Below are positions 45,049 through 54,871 of a DNA stretch of 64,000 bases, piece after piece. A program made the translations under genes and the position numbers. The notes beneath the pieces are model-generated. The model saw nothing but the letters and a program-made list of their open reading frames with translations, did not search any database and was not told where the DNA came from. Positions within the stretch are counted from its first letter, which is position 1. Every line of letters begins with the position of its first letter. The stretch comes from JAAYXS01 sp964550375 (lineage in GTDB: Bacteria > Planctomycetota > Phycisphaerae > UBA1845 > Fen-1342). The stretch is from NCBI GenBank assembly GCA_964550375.1, contig CAZJYX010000008.1, positions 62,001 through 126,000 on the forward strand, given 5' to 3'.

Positions 45049-46779
45049 ATGACCAACGCCGACGTGACCAGAATGTTTGAGGAGGTCGCCGACCTCCTGG
45101 AAATCCAGGGTGCCGATGCATTCCGCATCAATTCCTACCGCCGCGTCGCCCGGACCGTCAGCGACCTGGCGGAGGATATCCACAACATCGCGGCGCGCGG
45201 CGAACTGAACACGCTGCCGGGCGTCGGCGCCAGTTCAGCCCGCAAGATCCAGGAACTCCTGGACACCGGGCAGCTCGAGCAACGAGCCGAACTGGTCCGC
45301 GCAGTGCCCGAGTCGCTGCTCGAGCTGCGCGACATCCAGGGACTCGGCCCCAAGAAGATCGCCCTGCTGTGGCGCGAGCGCGGCATCACGTCGCTGGCCG
45401 AACTGCGCACGGCCATTGACGCCGGCCGGCTGGAAGGCCTGAAGGGCTTCGGCGAGCGCTCCATCGCACTCCTGCGCCGCGGCCTCGAATTCGTAGAGAA
45501 GAGTGCTGGCCGCATCCGGCTGGGGGTCGCCACGGCCGTCGCGGCCGGGCTGCGGGCGGCCGTCCTGGACCTGCCGGGCGTGCAGCGCGTCGAGCCGGCC
45601 GGCTCACTTCGCCGCGGCTGCGAGACCATCGGCGATTTGGACCTGCTCTGCGTAGCCGCGGATCCCGAACAGACCATCGCCGCCTTCACGCAGCTCCCCG
45701 GCGTGCAGCAGATCCTCGCCGCCGGCCAGACCAAGGGGTCCGTGCTGTTCGAGTACCGCCCGCGCCGCAGCATCCAGGTCGATCTGCGCGTCGTGCCGGA
45801 AGAGTCGTTCGGCGCCGCCTGGCAGTACTTCACCGGCAGCAAAGCCCACAACGTCCGGCTGCGCGAGCGCGCCGTGCGCCGCGGCTGGAGCCTGAACGAG
45901 TACGGCCTCACCGCCGGCAAGAAAACCATCGCCGCACACACGGAGGAGGAGATCTACGCCGCCCTGGAGCTGCCCTGCTTTCCGCCGGAGCTGCGCGAGG
46001 ACCGCGGCGAATTCGACCTGGCGGAGATCCCCGCCAACCTGATTCGCCTCGAAGACATTCGCGGCGATCTGCACATGCACACGGTCGCCAGCGACGGCGT
46101 GGCCACCATTGCCGACTTGGTGGCCGGCGCGAAAGAACGCGGCTACGCCTACGTCTGCATCACGGACCATTCGCAGAGCAGCACTATCGCCAACGGCCTG
46201 TCGCGGGAGCGACTCGAACAGCAGATTACCGAAGTGCGCAAGCTGGCCGGCAAGACCAAGGGCATGGCAGTCTGGATCGGCACCGAGGTGGACATCCTGG
46301 CCGACGGCACGCTCGACTTCCCGGACGACCTGCTAGCACAGCTCGACTTCGTCGTCGCCTCGATTCACGCCGGCATGGGCACGGACCTGGAGGCGAACAC
46401 GCGGCGCACGCTGGCGGCCATGCGCAACCCCTACGTCAACGCCATCGGCCACCCCACCGGCCGGCTGATCAACAAGCGCGACGCCATGCCGGTCGACATC
46501 GCCGCCGTCGCCCGCGAAGCGGCCCGCACCGGGACCGCGCTCGAAATCAACGCCTCCAACCTGCGGCTCGATCTCAAGGATCAGCACGCGCGCCTGGCTC
46601 GCGACCTCGGCGTAACCATCACGATCAACACCGACGCCCACGCCGTCGATCAGTTCGATGAGATGGCCTACGGCATACTCACCGCACGGCGCGCCGGCCT
46701 CTTGAAGGGCGACGTGCTGAATACGCGCACGGCCCGCGAGGTAGCGGAGTTCGTCGCCGCCAAGCGCCGCGGCCGATAA
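45049..46779 (+). CDS. polX: DNA polymerase X with PHP domain
   Basis: 576 residues from ATG 45049; the upstream 128 codons overlap the divergent CDGSH gene. Helix-hairpin-helix segments LNTLPGVGASSARKI and LRDIQGLGPKKI come first, then the polymerase beta palm with GSLRRGCETIGDLDLLC (metal Asp pair) and SIQVDLRVV (third Asp). The C-terminal PHP exonuclease domain starts near residue 345 (GDLHMHTVASDG) with TDHSQSS, GTEVDIL and TINTDAHAVDQF. It fills short gaps in base excision repair. Confidence 0.95.
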   Translation: MTNADVTRMFEEVADLLEIQGADAFRINSYRRVARTVSDLAEDIHNIAARGELNTLPGVGASSARKIQELLDTGQLEQRAELVRAVPESLLELRDIQGLGPKKIALLWRERGITSLAELRTAIDAGRLEGLKGFGERSIALLRRGLEFVEKSAGRIRLGVATAVAAGLRAAVLDLPGVQRVEPAGSLRRGCETIGDLDLLCVAADPEQTIAAFTQLPGVQQILAAGQTKGSVLFEYRPRRSIQVDLRVVPEESFGAAWQYFTGSKAHNVRLRERAVRRGWSLNEYGLTAGKKTIAAHTEEEIYAALELPCFPPELREDRGEFDLAEIPANLIRLEDIRGDLHMHTVASDGVATIADLVAGAKERGYAYVCITDHSQSSTIANGLSRERLEQQITEVRKLAGKTKGMAVWIGTEVDILADGTLDFPDDLLAQLDFVVASIHAGMGTDLEANTRRTLAAMRNPYVNAIGHPTGRLINKRDAMPVDIAAVAREAARTGTALEINASNLRLDLKDQHARLARDLGVTITINTDAHAVDQFDEMAYGILTARRAGLLKGDVLNTRTAREVAEFVAAKRRGR

Positions 46780-47152
46780 CAGGTGGCGCGTTCCGCAAGT
46801 CAACCGAAATCCGCCCCGGCGCAGGAATAATCCGCGCAACACGTACGTTACTCATGGTGGATTCGAACGGTGCCTGACCGCCGACCGATCGAACCCGCGA
46901 CAAGAAGAATTCAGGCCAGGCGCGAACCTGCTTGAGCCGTAGATTCTGTCCCTCCTCCTTCGGACGACCCTGAGTTGACTGGGCCGGCCGGGTTTGGAAG
47001 CCGCTTATCCCCGAGGCGGCTTCGGGCTCGACGGCCCACGTCTTTGCGCACGCCCCCCGATAACGGCCGACCGTAAGGCTTGCCCGACGGCGTCAGTGCT
47101 CCGAAAATGCCGTCTGCGGATACGCGAACCCGTGTGAATGAGGAGGCCGGCT
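46780..47152. other. Intergenic region with an 8-bp hairpin, no gene recognised
   Basis: 373 bp between polX and the S9 peptidase. A perfect hairpin GAAGCCGC/GGCGGCTTC-type (near 46999-47026, 11-nt loop) is present without a T tract. A GTTCGAATCCACCA string on the minus strand (near 46855-46868) looks like a tRNA 3' end, but no tRNA can be folded around it. No reading frame here has family character. The peptidase promoter is presumably in the last 100 bp. Confidence 0.45.
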
Positions 47153-49267
47153 GTGCAGCACATGAGGAACCTGATCGTTCTGGTCGCAATCCTGGTAGTC
47201 GCAGGCTTCGCCCTGGGAGCGGGCGCCCCCGAGCGTACGCACGACATCACAGTCGATGACTACTTCACACTTCATTACATGTACGACTGCGCCACCGCCC
47301 CGGACGGCAAACACGTCGCGTTCACTGACCTCTGCTGGGGCGAAGAGGATGAGTCCCGCCGCTTCGACCTGTGGGTCGTCAACACGCAAACCAAGCGCCT
47401 CCAGCGGCTCACGTTCGAGCACGTTAACGACCATTCGCCCCAGTGGGCGCCAGACAGTGAGCACCTCTACTTCATCAGCAAGCGCAATCGCGGCGACAAG
47501 CTGCCCCCCTACGACGGCAGCAGCCAGGTCTGGGTCACCACGCCCCGGCTCGGCGACCCGTTCCCCATCACGCGCGTCAAGGGCGGCATCCAGGCCTACC
47601 AGCTCGCCCCGGACGGCCAGACGCTGTACTACACCAAGACCGGCGAAGAGGGCTTCGACGAGTGGAAGGAGCTGCGCAAACGCTACCCGGACATCGCCTA
47701 CGGCAGCGGCCCCGTCAAATACACGGAACTCTGGAAGCTCAACCTCGAAACCTGGCGCGAGGAACGCCTCGTCGCCGCCAAACGCGTCATCAACAGCTTC
47801 AAGGTCGCGCCGGACGAGAGCCGCATCGCCATGATCACCTCGCCCGACAACCGGCTGCTGACCCTCGAAGGCCAGTCGCGCATCGACATCTATGACGCGG
47901 CCACCAAGGAAATCACGACATTGCCGGACCGCCTCTACCGCGCCGCAGCCCCCTCCCCCTACGGCTGGCTCGAGAACCTGGCCTGGTCTCCGGATGGCCA
48001 CGCCCTTGCGTACACCGTCAGTTTCGACGGCTACCCCTCCCAGCTTCTGGTCACCGAGTGGCCGGGCGGCACGCCCCAGACCCGCATCCTTACACGCCCC
48101 GACGGCGTTGAGATCAGCGGCCACCTGCAGTGGTTGCCCGGCACGGACGACCTCTGCTTCCTGGCCGAACACCGCGCCCGCTGCCGCGTCTACTGCATCA
48201 GTGCAGTACGCGACGACGGCCAGGGCTCCGCTCGCACACTGACCCCCGGCGACGTCGTCGTGCACGCTTTCAGCTTCCCCGCCGATGGCCGCAACCTCGA
48301 CTTCATAATGTCCGATCCCGGCAACATTCAGGACATCTACCGTGTGCCAACCGCCCCGCCGGCCGGCGAATTCGTCCGGCTCACGCGCCTCAACCCGCAC
48401 ATGGACACCTGGAAGCTCCCGCAGATCTCCCTCGTGACCTGGGCCGCCCCGGACGGCACCGAGGTCGAGGGCATCCTCGAGCTACCCTACGGCTACACGC
48501 CCGACCAGGGCCCCTTGCCTATGATCGTTGAGCTGCACGGCGGGCCGTCGTCCGCCACCATGTACCACATCCGCTACTGGATCTACGGACGCACGTTGCT
48601 CGCCGCCAAGGGCTACGCCCTGCTCAGCCCCAACTACCGGGGCTCGACCGGCTACGGCGACACCTTCATGACCGACCTCATCGGACGCGAGAACGATATC
48701 GAGGTCAAGGACATCCTGGCCGGCGTCGACGCCATGATCGCCCGCGGCATCGCCGATCCCGACCGGCTGGGCATCATCGGCTGGAGCAACGGCGGCTTCC
48801 TCGTCAACGCCCTCATCACGACCACCCAACGCTTCAAGGCGGCCAGCAGCGGCGCCGGCGTGATCGATCAACTGATGCAGTGGGGGCTCGAGGATACGCC
48901 CGGACACGTCGTTAATTACATGCGCGGCCTGCCCTGGGAACGGACGGAGGCCTACCTCCTCGCCAGCCCGGCCTACAATCTCGACCGCGTCACGACGCCG
49001 ACGCTCGTGCATGTCGGGGCCAATGATGAACGCGTGCCCCCGGCCCACTCCCAGACGCTGTACCGGGCCCTGGCTGAATACACCAACGTCCCCACCGTCC
49101 TGCTGGTTTACCCCAAGGCCGGGCACGGCCTGACGATCTACAAACAACGCAAGGCGAAGCTGGAATGGGACCTCGCGTGGTTCGAAAAGTACATTCTGAG
49201 CACACCCGGAGAGCAACCGCAGCCGTCCGGCACAGGCACCCCCACACCCGCTGAAGAGCAAGACTGA
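47153..49267 (+). CDS. Prolyl-oligopeptidase-family (S9) serine peptidase, exported
   Basis: 704 residues. Start chosen at GTG 47153 because AGGAGG (47141-47146) is exactly 6 nt upstream; an ATG nine residues from the frame start (47162) is the alternative, and ATG 47138 precedes the ribosome site. A signal peptide (LIVLVAILVVAGFALGAGA) is followed by a beta-propeller of WD/PD40-like blades (APDGKHVAFTDL, SPQWAPDSEHLYFIS, WSPDGHALAYT). The alpha/beta hydrolase domain has Ser545 (GWSNGGF), Asp625 (GANDERVPP) and His658 (KAGHGL). It resembles acylaminoacyl-peptidase/DPP types and probably cleaves peptides in the periplasm. Confidence 0.92.
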   Translation: MQHMRNLIVLVAILVVAGFALGAGAPERTHDITVDDYFTLHYMYDCATAPDGKHVAFTDLCWGEEDESRRFDLWVVNTQTKRLQRLTFEHVNDHSPQWAPDSEHLYFISKRNRGDKLPPYDGSSQVWVTTPRLGDPFPITRVKGGIQAYQLAPDGQTLYYTKTGEEGFDEWKELRKRYPDIAYGSGPVKYTELWKLNLETWREERLVAAKRVINSFKVAPDESRIAMITSPDNRLLTLEGQSRIDIYDAATKEITTLPDRLYRAAAPSPYGWLENLAWSPDGHALAYTVSFDGYPSQLLVTEWPGGTPQTRILTRPDGVEISGHLQWLPGTDDLCFLAEHRARCRVYCISAVRDDGQGSARTLTPGDVVVHAFSFPADGRNLDFIMSDPGNIQDIYRVPTAPPAGEFVRLTRLNPHMDTWKLPQISLVTWAAPDGTEVEGILELPYGYTPDQGPLPMIVELHGGPSSATMYHIRYWIYGRTLLAAKGYALLSPNYRGSTGYGDTFMTDLIGRENDIEVKDILAGVDAMIARGIADPDRLGIIGWSNGGFLVNALITTTQRFKAASSGAGVIDQLMQWGLEDTPGHVVNYMRGLPWERTEAYLLASPAYNLDRVTTPTLVHVGANDERVPPAHSQTLYRALAEYTNVPTVLLVYPKAGHGLTIYKQRKAKLEWDLAWFEKYILSTPGEQPQPSGTGTPTPAEEQD

Positions 49268-49288
49268 CGCCCGGCTGCAGCGTCGCCG

Positions 49289-49753
49289 TCAGTTGCCGCG
49301 CTCGAGCAGGTTGGCGATCTCGCGAATCGCCTGGCCATACGCGCACGCACAGCCGCGATCGAAGGCGTGGATATCGTGCCAGCCTTCGTCCTCAGCCGCC
49401 AGAAACCCCGGGATCAGCACACGGCCGGTGGCAGCGTCGCTCGCGGCCACCTCACCGGTCGTCGCCAGGAAGAGCCGGTAATGCCAGTCCGCGCTCCTCC
49501 GGTGCCGCCGGCATTCATCGGCCTTCAGCTTGTCGTAATGCTCCCATTGGAGCAGACCGCCCTCGAAGGCCTCGTCCAGGATACGGCCGACATGCGTCCC
49601 CCACTCCCTGATCATCTCGTTCTTGCGGGTCATCGCGGAGAATGTCGGCCATCCAGTCGATTCGGTGCTGAACGAACTCAATGCCCGCTCAAACCGGCCG
49701 GCCAGCGCCCGCAACCGCTCGCCAAGCTCGTGCGTTCCCACCACGCTGGACAT
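49289..49753 (-). CDS. Unknown protein
   Basis: 154 residues from ATG 49753 (MSSVVGTHELGERLRALA); the frame opens 22 codons earlier. Mostly helical and charged, with conserved-looking aromatic and charged clusters (WEHYDKLKADECRRHRRSADWHYRLF; key residues W, H and C) and a C-terminal FDRGCACAYGQ. No signal peptide or membrane segment. Nothing identifies a family. It lies convergent with the S9 peptidase, 21 bp from its end. Confidence 0.6.
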   Translation of the reverse strand: MSSVVGTHELGERLRALAGRFERALSSFSTESTGWPTFSAMTRKNEMIREWGTHVGRILDEAFEGGLLQWEHYDKLKADECRRHRRSADWHYRLFLATTGEVAASDAATGRVLIPGFLAAEDEGWHDIHAFDRGCACAYGQAIREIANLLERGN

Positions 49754-49909
49754 GACAGAACCCTGACAAACCAGGCACCAAGGTCCGATAGCTGTGTATC
49801 GGCCATCCCCGGGCCTCAAATTCGAGAACTGCGACTTGATCGCCGTCTATACCAATATAGTACCTGCGCCAGCCCGTCATGGTTCCGCAAAGACCGGCGC
49901 CCAACCAAT

Positions 49910-49931
49910 AACTATCGGAACGACAATAGTT
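49910..49931. repeat. AT-rich inverted repeat upstream of the unknown gene
   Basis: AACTAT (49910-49915) and ATAGTT (49926-49931) form a 6-bp dyad with 10-nt spacing, in the 252-bp gap between a radical SAM gene end and the unknown gene at 49289-49753. It is one of the few AT-rich patches in the window and could be an operator, but spacing to any promoter is unclear. Confidence 0.35.
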
Positions 49932-50005
49932 TAAGATGCACCCTTTTCCCGCACCGCCGCCGAAAAAGCCCCCGCATTGCCCCCCAACCGCGGCGCCTCG
50001 CCCCG

Positions 50006-51709
50006 TCAGGCGCTGTGCACCAGCCGCTCTGCCTCGGGCGAATCCGGCTCAGCCGTTCCCACCGCCCGCTGCTCCATTAGCCCCTCCCAGTGCTTCTCGT
50101 TAAATAAGCATCCTGGATCGCCGGCATTCAGCACGCCATAGTAAGCGTCCGCACGCGCCAAACAGCCCCCGCAGTAGGTCTTGAATTCGCACACCTCGCA
50201 GTGTGTCAGCCGTCGATTACGGTCACACGTGATTTCCCAGAACTGGTTGTTGCGGGCGATGTCACCCAGTGCTCGTGTCCGAACGTTCCCCAGCAAGCGG
50301 TGCGGCAGATACACGCAGGGCGTCACGTCGCCGTTCGGCTCAATAGCCACGTAGCAGCGCCCCGCCCCGCAGCCGCCCAGGTATTTGGCGACCACGCGCG
50401 CCTTCCAGCCCGCCCCTGAGCCGGCATGGCTGGCTGCCGTGCGCCCGTCAATGGGCGCATGCGCCAGGCAGACCTTGCCCAACTGCGGCGCCGTTGACAG
50501 GATGCCGATCCGCCCGCTCTGCATCCACTTGTTCAGCGTGCGCAGCAGGCTCTCACGCTCGCGCGGGTTCAGATCGCTGTCGGACATCTCCAACCCGCGC
50601 CCGACCGGAATGAAGTTGAAATGCGCAAACGTGCTGGCGCCGATATCGACCGCGAAGCGAATCATGTCCTCGACTTCGCCGAAATTCCCCCGGTGCACGC
50701 ACATCGCCACACCCAGCCGCAGCCCCGGTTGCGCCACCACCGCCCGCATCCCCGCCACCGTCCGCGCCCACATCCCCGGAACACCGCGAAACGCATCGTG
50801 CCGCTCGGCATCCACGGAGTCCAGCGAAATCTCCACGTAGCTCGCCCCCGCCTCCGCCAGTTCGGCCGCCAGCCGCGGCGTCAGCGTCGTCCCGTTCGTC
50901 GCCACGCTGGTGTGGATGCCATGCTCCCGGCAACGCCTGAGCACGGGCAACAGGTCTCGATCGATGGTCGGCTCGCCCCCCGCGAACGCGATCATGGGAA
51001 CATACAACTCGCCGGCCTCGTCAACGACGCGCAGCCGCTCGGCCAGCGTCAGTTCGTCAGCCAGCGGCCGGTGGGCCGTGTCCTGGTAGCAGTGTTGGCA
51101 CTTCAAGTTACAGCGGTTCGTGAAGTTCCACACGACGAACATCGGCGCCGAAAAACGCTGCGGCACACTCAGGCCAAATTCCGCCACGCTCCGCACCGTC
51201 AGCACCAGCCCGCGCACCGTGCTGCGATGCTCGGCCACCCGCTGCCGAAACGTCGCGTCCGGCGTTGACCCCTTGATCCGGCGAATCACCTGGTGCACCG
51301 GCCAGTACAGCAGGCGCCGGCCCCACGACGCCCGCGGATCGGCATAGGACTCGATCGCCTCCTCGATGATCGTTCGCTGGCCGCGCCGCGCCCGGCTGAT
51401 ATAGCCCAACAGCTTGCGCACGGCGTACCGGCCCAGCACGTCCTCCAGCCAGTGGTGGTAGTTCAGGTCGAACCGGCAACTCGCTTCCCCGTACGCCCGG
51501 CTGCGTTGCAGGCTCGTCTGCCGCAGGTATTCCCCAGAACTGATGTACCCGTCGTCGGTCCGGGTCGAACCTTTGTCGGGATTGGACGAAACCGGCCAGC
51601 GGTCGCGGTACTGCTTGCCGACCTTGCGCGCCGTCGAGTGCGGTGCCGGCTCCGTCCGGCTGTCCGCCACCTGACGTCCCGTCGCCGCTGATGTGTCACC
51701 GCGGGCCAT
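50006..51709 (-). CDS. Radical SAM/SPASM-type protein with long N-terminal extension
   Basis: 567 residues from ATG 51709, with GGAGGAG 5 nt upstream. The first 185 residues are a basic, helical region without known motif. The radical SAM core has Cys200, Cys204 and Cys207 (NRCNLKCQHC), IAFAGGEPTIDRD and VEISLDSVDAERHD. The C-terminal part has SPASM-like cysteines (GAGRCYVAIEPNGDVTPC, then CEVCEFKTYCGGC) for auxiliary Fe-S clusters. Such enzymes modify peptides or cofactors (PqqE, AnSME, heme d1 NirJ). No short precursor peptide gene was found next to it, so the substrate is unknown. Confidence 0.9.
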   Translation of the reverse strand: MARGDTSAATGRQVADSRTEPAPHSTARKVGKQYRDRWPVSSNPDKGSTRTDDGYISSGEYLRQTSLQRSRAYGEASCRFDLNYHHWLEDVLGRYAVRKLLGYISRARRGQRTIIEEAIESYADPRASWGRRLLYWPVHQVIRRIKGSTPDATFRQRVAEHRSTVRGLVLTVRSVAEFGLSVPQRFSAPMFVVWNFTNRCNLKCQHCYQDTAHRPLADELTLAERLRVVDEAGELYVPMIAFAGGEPTIDRDLLPVLRRCREHGIHTSVATNGTTLTPRLAAELAEAGASYVEISLDSVDAERHDAFRGVPGMWARTVAGMRAVVAQPGLRLGVAMCVHRGNFGEVEDMIRFAVDIGASTFAHFNFIPVGRGLEMSDSDLNPRERESLLRTLNKWMQSGRIGILSTAPQLGKVCLAHAPIDGRTAASHAGSGAGWKARVVAKYLGGCGAGRCYVAIEPNGDVTPCVYLPHRLLGNVRTRALGDIARNNQFWEITCDRNRRLTHCEVCEFKTYCGGCLARADAYYGVLNAGDPGCLFNEKHWEGLMEQRAVGTAEPDSPEAERLVHSA

Positions 51710-51893
51710 GCCGCTCCTCCGGGCTCGCCGTCCTGAACCGACCTGATGCCAGTCGGAATATACGCGCAACACGGTCAACCCGCGAGCGGTAACAGCCGCG
51801 GAACTCGCCGGCGCGGCCTGGCCGCCCGAGCGCCACCCAGTACTGCAGTCAGGAGGAACCCCACACACGTCCGCGCGCATCCGGCTGCCCGGA

Positions 51894-53108
51894 TTACCCG
51901 GCCGAGCGCGAATCCGACCGTTGTCGCCGCGCGTGCGTCACGACGCGCAGTTGCGGTTGCTCCGGCCAACCCGACACGTGCAACTCGCTATGCCCGCTGA
52001 GCAGCTCGACCAGCCGCCGCCCGATGAACTCCGCGCGCCAGCCGCGCAGCAGCAGCGGGTCCTCGCCCGACTCGCCAGAGCAGTAATCGAGCAGTTCGCG
52101 CAACCGCTGCGTAGTGCACACTAGCTCATGGCTTACGCCAGCCTCCTCACACGTGGCCCGAGTCACGGCCGACAGAATATCGAGCATCACCTTGCCAGCA
52201 GGCGTCTCGCGCGGCGGCCGGAAGGGAACCGGCCACTGGCTCTTCGGCGTAGCGCTGGCCTCGGCGATCACGCCCAGTAACTCCTTTACGACCTTACGGT
52301 TACGCGCCTGAGGAAAACCACGCAGCACCTCAAGGTCCGACGCCCGCGTCGGCCGCCGCAGCGCGATCTCCACCAGCACGTCATCCCGCACCAACGCCCG
52401 TAGCGGCCGGTTGCGCTCCTTCGCCCAGTCGTCGCGCCACGCAATCAGCCGCTCCAGCACGGCCAAACCCAGTCCGTCCAGGCGCTTGGTCCCCTTGAGA
52501 CGATGAAGCCGTTCCTGCACCGGCGGCTGGTAGTACTGCGGATCCTCGAAGCGGAGCAGTTCCTCGGTTACCCAGGCGGTACGCCCGCTCTCGTCGAGTT
52601 GGCGCGCCAGTTTCGTGTGAATGCCCGGAAGATGCACCACGTCTTCAACGGCATACCTGACCTGTGCATCCGTCAGCGGTCGCCGCAGCCAATCCGTCAG
52701 TGTCTGCGCCTTCGTGATACGCCGGCCGGCCACGTCCGCCACCAGCCGCGACAGGCTCAGCGGGTAGCCGTACCCCACGAAACCCGCCGCCGTCTGCACG
52801 TCGAACACATTCCGCGGCGGCTTACCCGTGGCCCGCAGGCAGACCTCGAAGTCCTCCTTGCCCGCGTGCACCACCACCCGCACGGATTCGTCCGTGACGA
52901 GCCCCCAAAACACGCTCATATCGATGTCCGCGGTCGGATCGATCAGCACGGTCGTGCCGTTCGCCGCCACCTGAACGAGGCACAACGCTGCCTCATATGT
53001 CTCGTCACGGATGAACTCGGTATCAAAGGCCAGGCAGCCGGTCTGTCGCCACGCCCCGCACAAGTCCTCCAGTGCCGGCTGCGTGGTCACAATCTCGACG
53101 TCGGTCAT
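51894..53108 (-). CDS. rnd: Ribonuclease D (3'-5' exonuclease with HRDC domains)
   Basis: 404 residues from ATG 53108, with GAGG 6-7 nt upstream. DEDD exonuclease motifs: Asp29 and Glu31 (LAFDTEFIRDE), VVHAGKEDFEVC, and YAVEDVVHLPGI with the late Asp. One clear HRDC domain (about 215-290; ERLIAWRDDWAKERNRPLRAL) is followed by a second, less conserved one. Trims tRNA and other RNA 3' ends. Complete and of normal length. Confidence 0.94.
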   Translation of the reverse strand: MTDVEIVTTQPALEDLCGAWRQTGCLAFDTEFIRDETYEAALCLVQVAANGTTVLIDPTADIDMSVFWGLVTDESVRVVVHAGKEDFEVCLRATGKPPRNVFDVQTAAGFVGYGYPLSLSRLVADVAGRRITKAQTLTDWLRRPLTDAQVRYAVEDVVHLPGIHTKLARQLDESGRTAWVTEELLRFEDPQYYQPPVQERLHRLKGTKRLDGLGLAVLERLIAWRDDWAKERNRPLRALVRDDVLVEIALRRPTRASDLEVLRGFPQARNRKVVKELLGVIAEASATPKSQWPVPFRPPRETPAGKVMLDILSAVTRATCEEAGVSHELVCTTQRLRELLDYCSGESGEDPLLLRGWRAEFIGRRLVELLSGHSELHVSGWPEQPQLRVVTHARRQRSDSRSAG

Positions 53109-53301
53109 GCCATCCTCAACCAAAAACGGGCGCTGAACGCCGGCGCGCCGCTTGGCGATCAATCTTCCGGTCAGTTCCGTTTGCCGTGCGCTCTCGCGAT
53201 AGGTGCGCCAGGCCAACAACGCCGCAACTGCAAACTCGCAGTATAACCGCTGCACCAAGCTCAAAACTACATGCAAGCCATCGTAAACCGGCCGTCCGGG
53301 A

Positions 53302-54033
53302 TCAGGCGATGTGCCGCCCGCCGTCGACCGGCAGCACCGCGCCGGTAATGTAATCGGTTTCGCGGAGGACGAAATGCACAGTAGCGGCGATGTCAGCAAC
53401 AGACCCGGCGCGTTGCAGGGGGATCTTCGCGGTCAGGCGAGCGCGGGTCTCGGCCGAGTAGTCGTCCGGCCAGGCAGCCACGCCGGGAGCGATCCCGACC
53501 ACGTTGATCCGTGGTGCCAGGGCGCGGGCCAAGACGCGCGTGAGCGTCTCCAGGGCCCCCTTTGAGACCATGTAGGCCAGATGCCCCGGCCAGGGCTGCT
53601 GCGTGGCGGCGTCGCAGAGGTTGATGATCCGGCCGCCGGCCTGTTCGAGCGCCGGCCGGGCGGCGTGCGCGAGCAACATCGGGGCGGTCAGGTTGACGCG
53701 CAGGGTCCGTTCCCAATCGTCGATCCGAAAGGACTCGACGGTCATTTGCTCGAAGACGCTGGCGTTGTTAACCAGGATGTCCAGCCGGCCAAAACGCGCC
53801 AGAACCGCGGGCACGAGGTCGGCAGTCTGATCCCCCACGGCCAGGTCGGCCCGAAAAACCTCCGCCTGAACGCCTAGCGTCCGGCAAGCAGCGGCGGCGG
53901 CGGCAATCTCGGCCGCGCTCTGCCGGTAGTGCAGCGCAACGTGGCTGCCGGCCTGGGCCAGGCGCTCGGCGATGGCGCGCCCGACACGCCGGGCGGCGCC
54001 GGTTATCAACGCGACACGTCCCTCAAGCTCCAT
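53302..54033 (-). CDS. Short-chain dehydrogenase, pteridine-reductase-like
   Basis: 243 residues from ATG 54033. The cofactor motif is ALITGAARRVGRAIA, with Arg-Arg instead of the common G-x-G spacing. This variant, and HVALHYRQSAAEI, are typical of PTR1/FolM-like pteridine reductases using NADPH. VNNASVFEQM and the catalytic Tyr-Lys in AYMVSKGALETL are present. It could reduce dihydrofolate or dihydromonapterin. It overlaps the end of truA by 11 bp, so the genes form an operon. Confidence 0.9.
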   Translation of the reverse strand: MELEGRVALITGAARRVGRAIAERLAQAGSHVALHYRQSAAEIAAAAAACRTLGVQAEVFRADLAVGDQTADLVPAVLARFGRLDILVNNASVFEQMTVESFRIDDWERTLRVNLTAPMLLAHAARPALEQAGGRIINLCDAATQQPWPGHLAYMVSKGALETLTRVLARALAPRINVVGIAPGVAAWPDDYSAETRARLTAKIPLQRAGSVADIAATVHFVLRETDYITGAVLPVDGGRHIA

Positions 54034-54796
54034 CCGCCATGCTCCGCTGGGCCGGGTAGCGCACCCATTGCAGACACAGCCCCTGCGGCGGGGCCGTCTG
54101 CCCGGCCTGACTGCGGTCCCGGCTTGCCAGGACGCTGGCGACGCGTTCCGGCGGCCAGTGACCCCGACCGATCTCCACCAACGTACCAACCATAATACGA
54201 ACCTGATTGTAGAGGAAGCGTTCGCCCTCCACGTCGATATGCACTCGGCGGCCACGCCGCCAGATTCCAACGCGGTTGATCGTGCGAGTAGTGGTCTCGC
54301 GCGGGCTGCCCTGGTTGGCGAACCCGGCGAAATCGTGCAACCCGATGAATGCCGCCGCCGCCCGGCGCATGCGGTCGAGATCCAGCGGATGCCACACGTG
54401 CCAGGCATAGCGGGCGGCCAACTCCTCCGCGGGCGCGTGCTGACTGGCATAGAGCGTGTAGCGATAGAGTTTGCCGAGCGCGTCGCGTGAGGCATGGAAG
54501 GTCGGCGGCACGTCGGCGGCATGGACTATCGTCACGTCCGGTGGCAGCCGGCTTGCCAGGGCGCGGCGCAGGTTCTCGATCGGGATGACACAGGAAGTGC
54601 GGAAGCCGGCGGTCTGACCGCGGGCGTGCACGCCGGCGTCAGTACGGCTGGCGGCGGCGAGGCTGGCCGGATGGCGCAGCGTGCGGATGAGAACGTGCTC
54701 GACCTCCTGCTGCACGGTGCGTTGGCCGGCTTGCGACTGCCAGCCGGAGAAGTCGCTGCCGTCGTAGGCGATGATGAGCTTGACGTTGCGCTCCAT
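54023..54796 (-). CDS. truA: tRNA pseudouridine(38-40) synthase
   Basis: 257 residues from ATG 54796; the frame opens 11 codons earlier. The catalytic Asp53 lies in AASRTDAGVHARGQ, and LIIAYDGSDFSGWQSQ and FLYNQVRIMVGTLVEIGRG are family signatures. It isomerises uridines 38-40 in the anticodon arm of tRNAs. Complete; first gene of a pair with the SDR gene. Confidence 0.96.
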   Translation of the reverse strand: MERNVKLIIAYDGSDFSGWQSQAGQRTVQQEVEHVLIRTLRHPASLAAASRTDAGVHARGQTAGFRTSCVIPIENLRRALASRLPPDVTIVHAADVPPTFHASRDALGKLYRYTLYASQHAPAEELAARYAWHVWHPLDLDRMRRAAAAFIGLHDFAGFANQGSPRETTTRTINRVGIWRRGRRVHIDVEGERFLYNQVRIMVGTLVEIGRGHWPPERVASVLASRDRSQAGQTAPPQGLCLQWVRYPAQRSMADGA

Positions 54797-54871
54797 GGCC
54801 GTGGATGTTAGAGGAGGACCTGGCGCCAAGCCACCGCGCTCGCGGCTCTCCTGGCGCGCATGGCCTACCTG

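Noticed and set aside
46855..46900. GTTCGAATCCACCA on the minus strand, resembling a tRNA or tmRNA 3' end
   Set aside because: The flanking bases cannot form a T-arm or an acceptor stem, and no anticodon arm is found at the right distance.
46911..47189. 92-codon minus-strand frame upstream of the S9 peptidase
   Set aside because: Composition is Gly/Ser/Arg-rich with no motif, it covers the peptidase ribosome site, and no promoter is visible.
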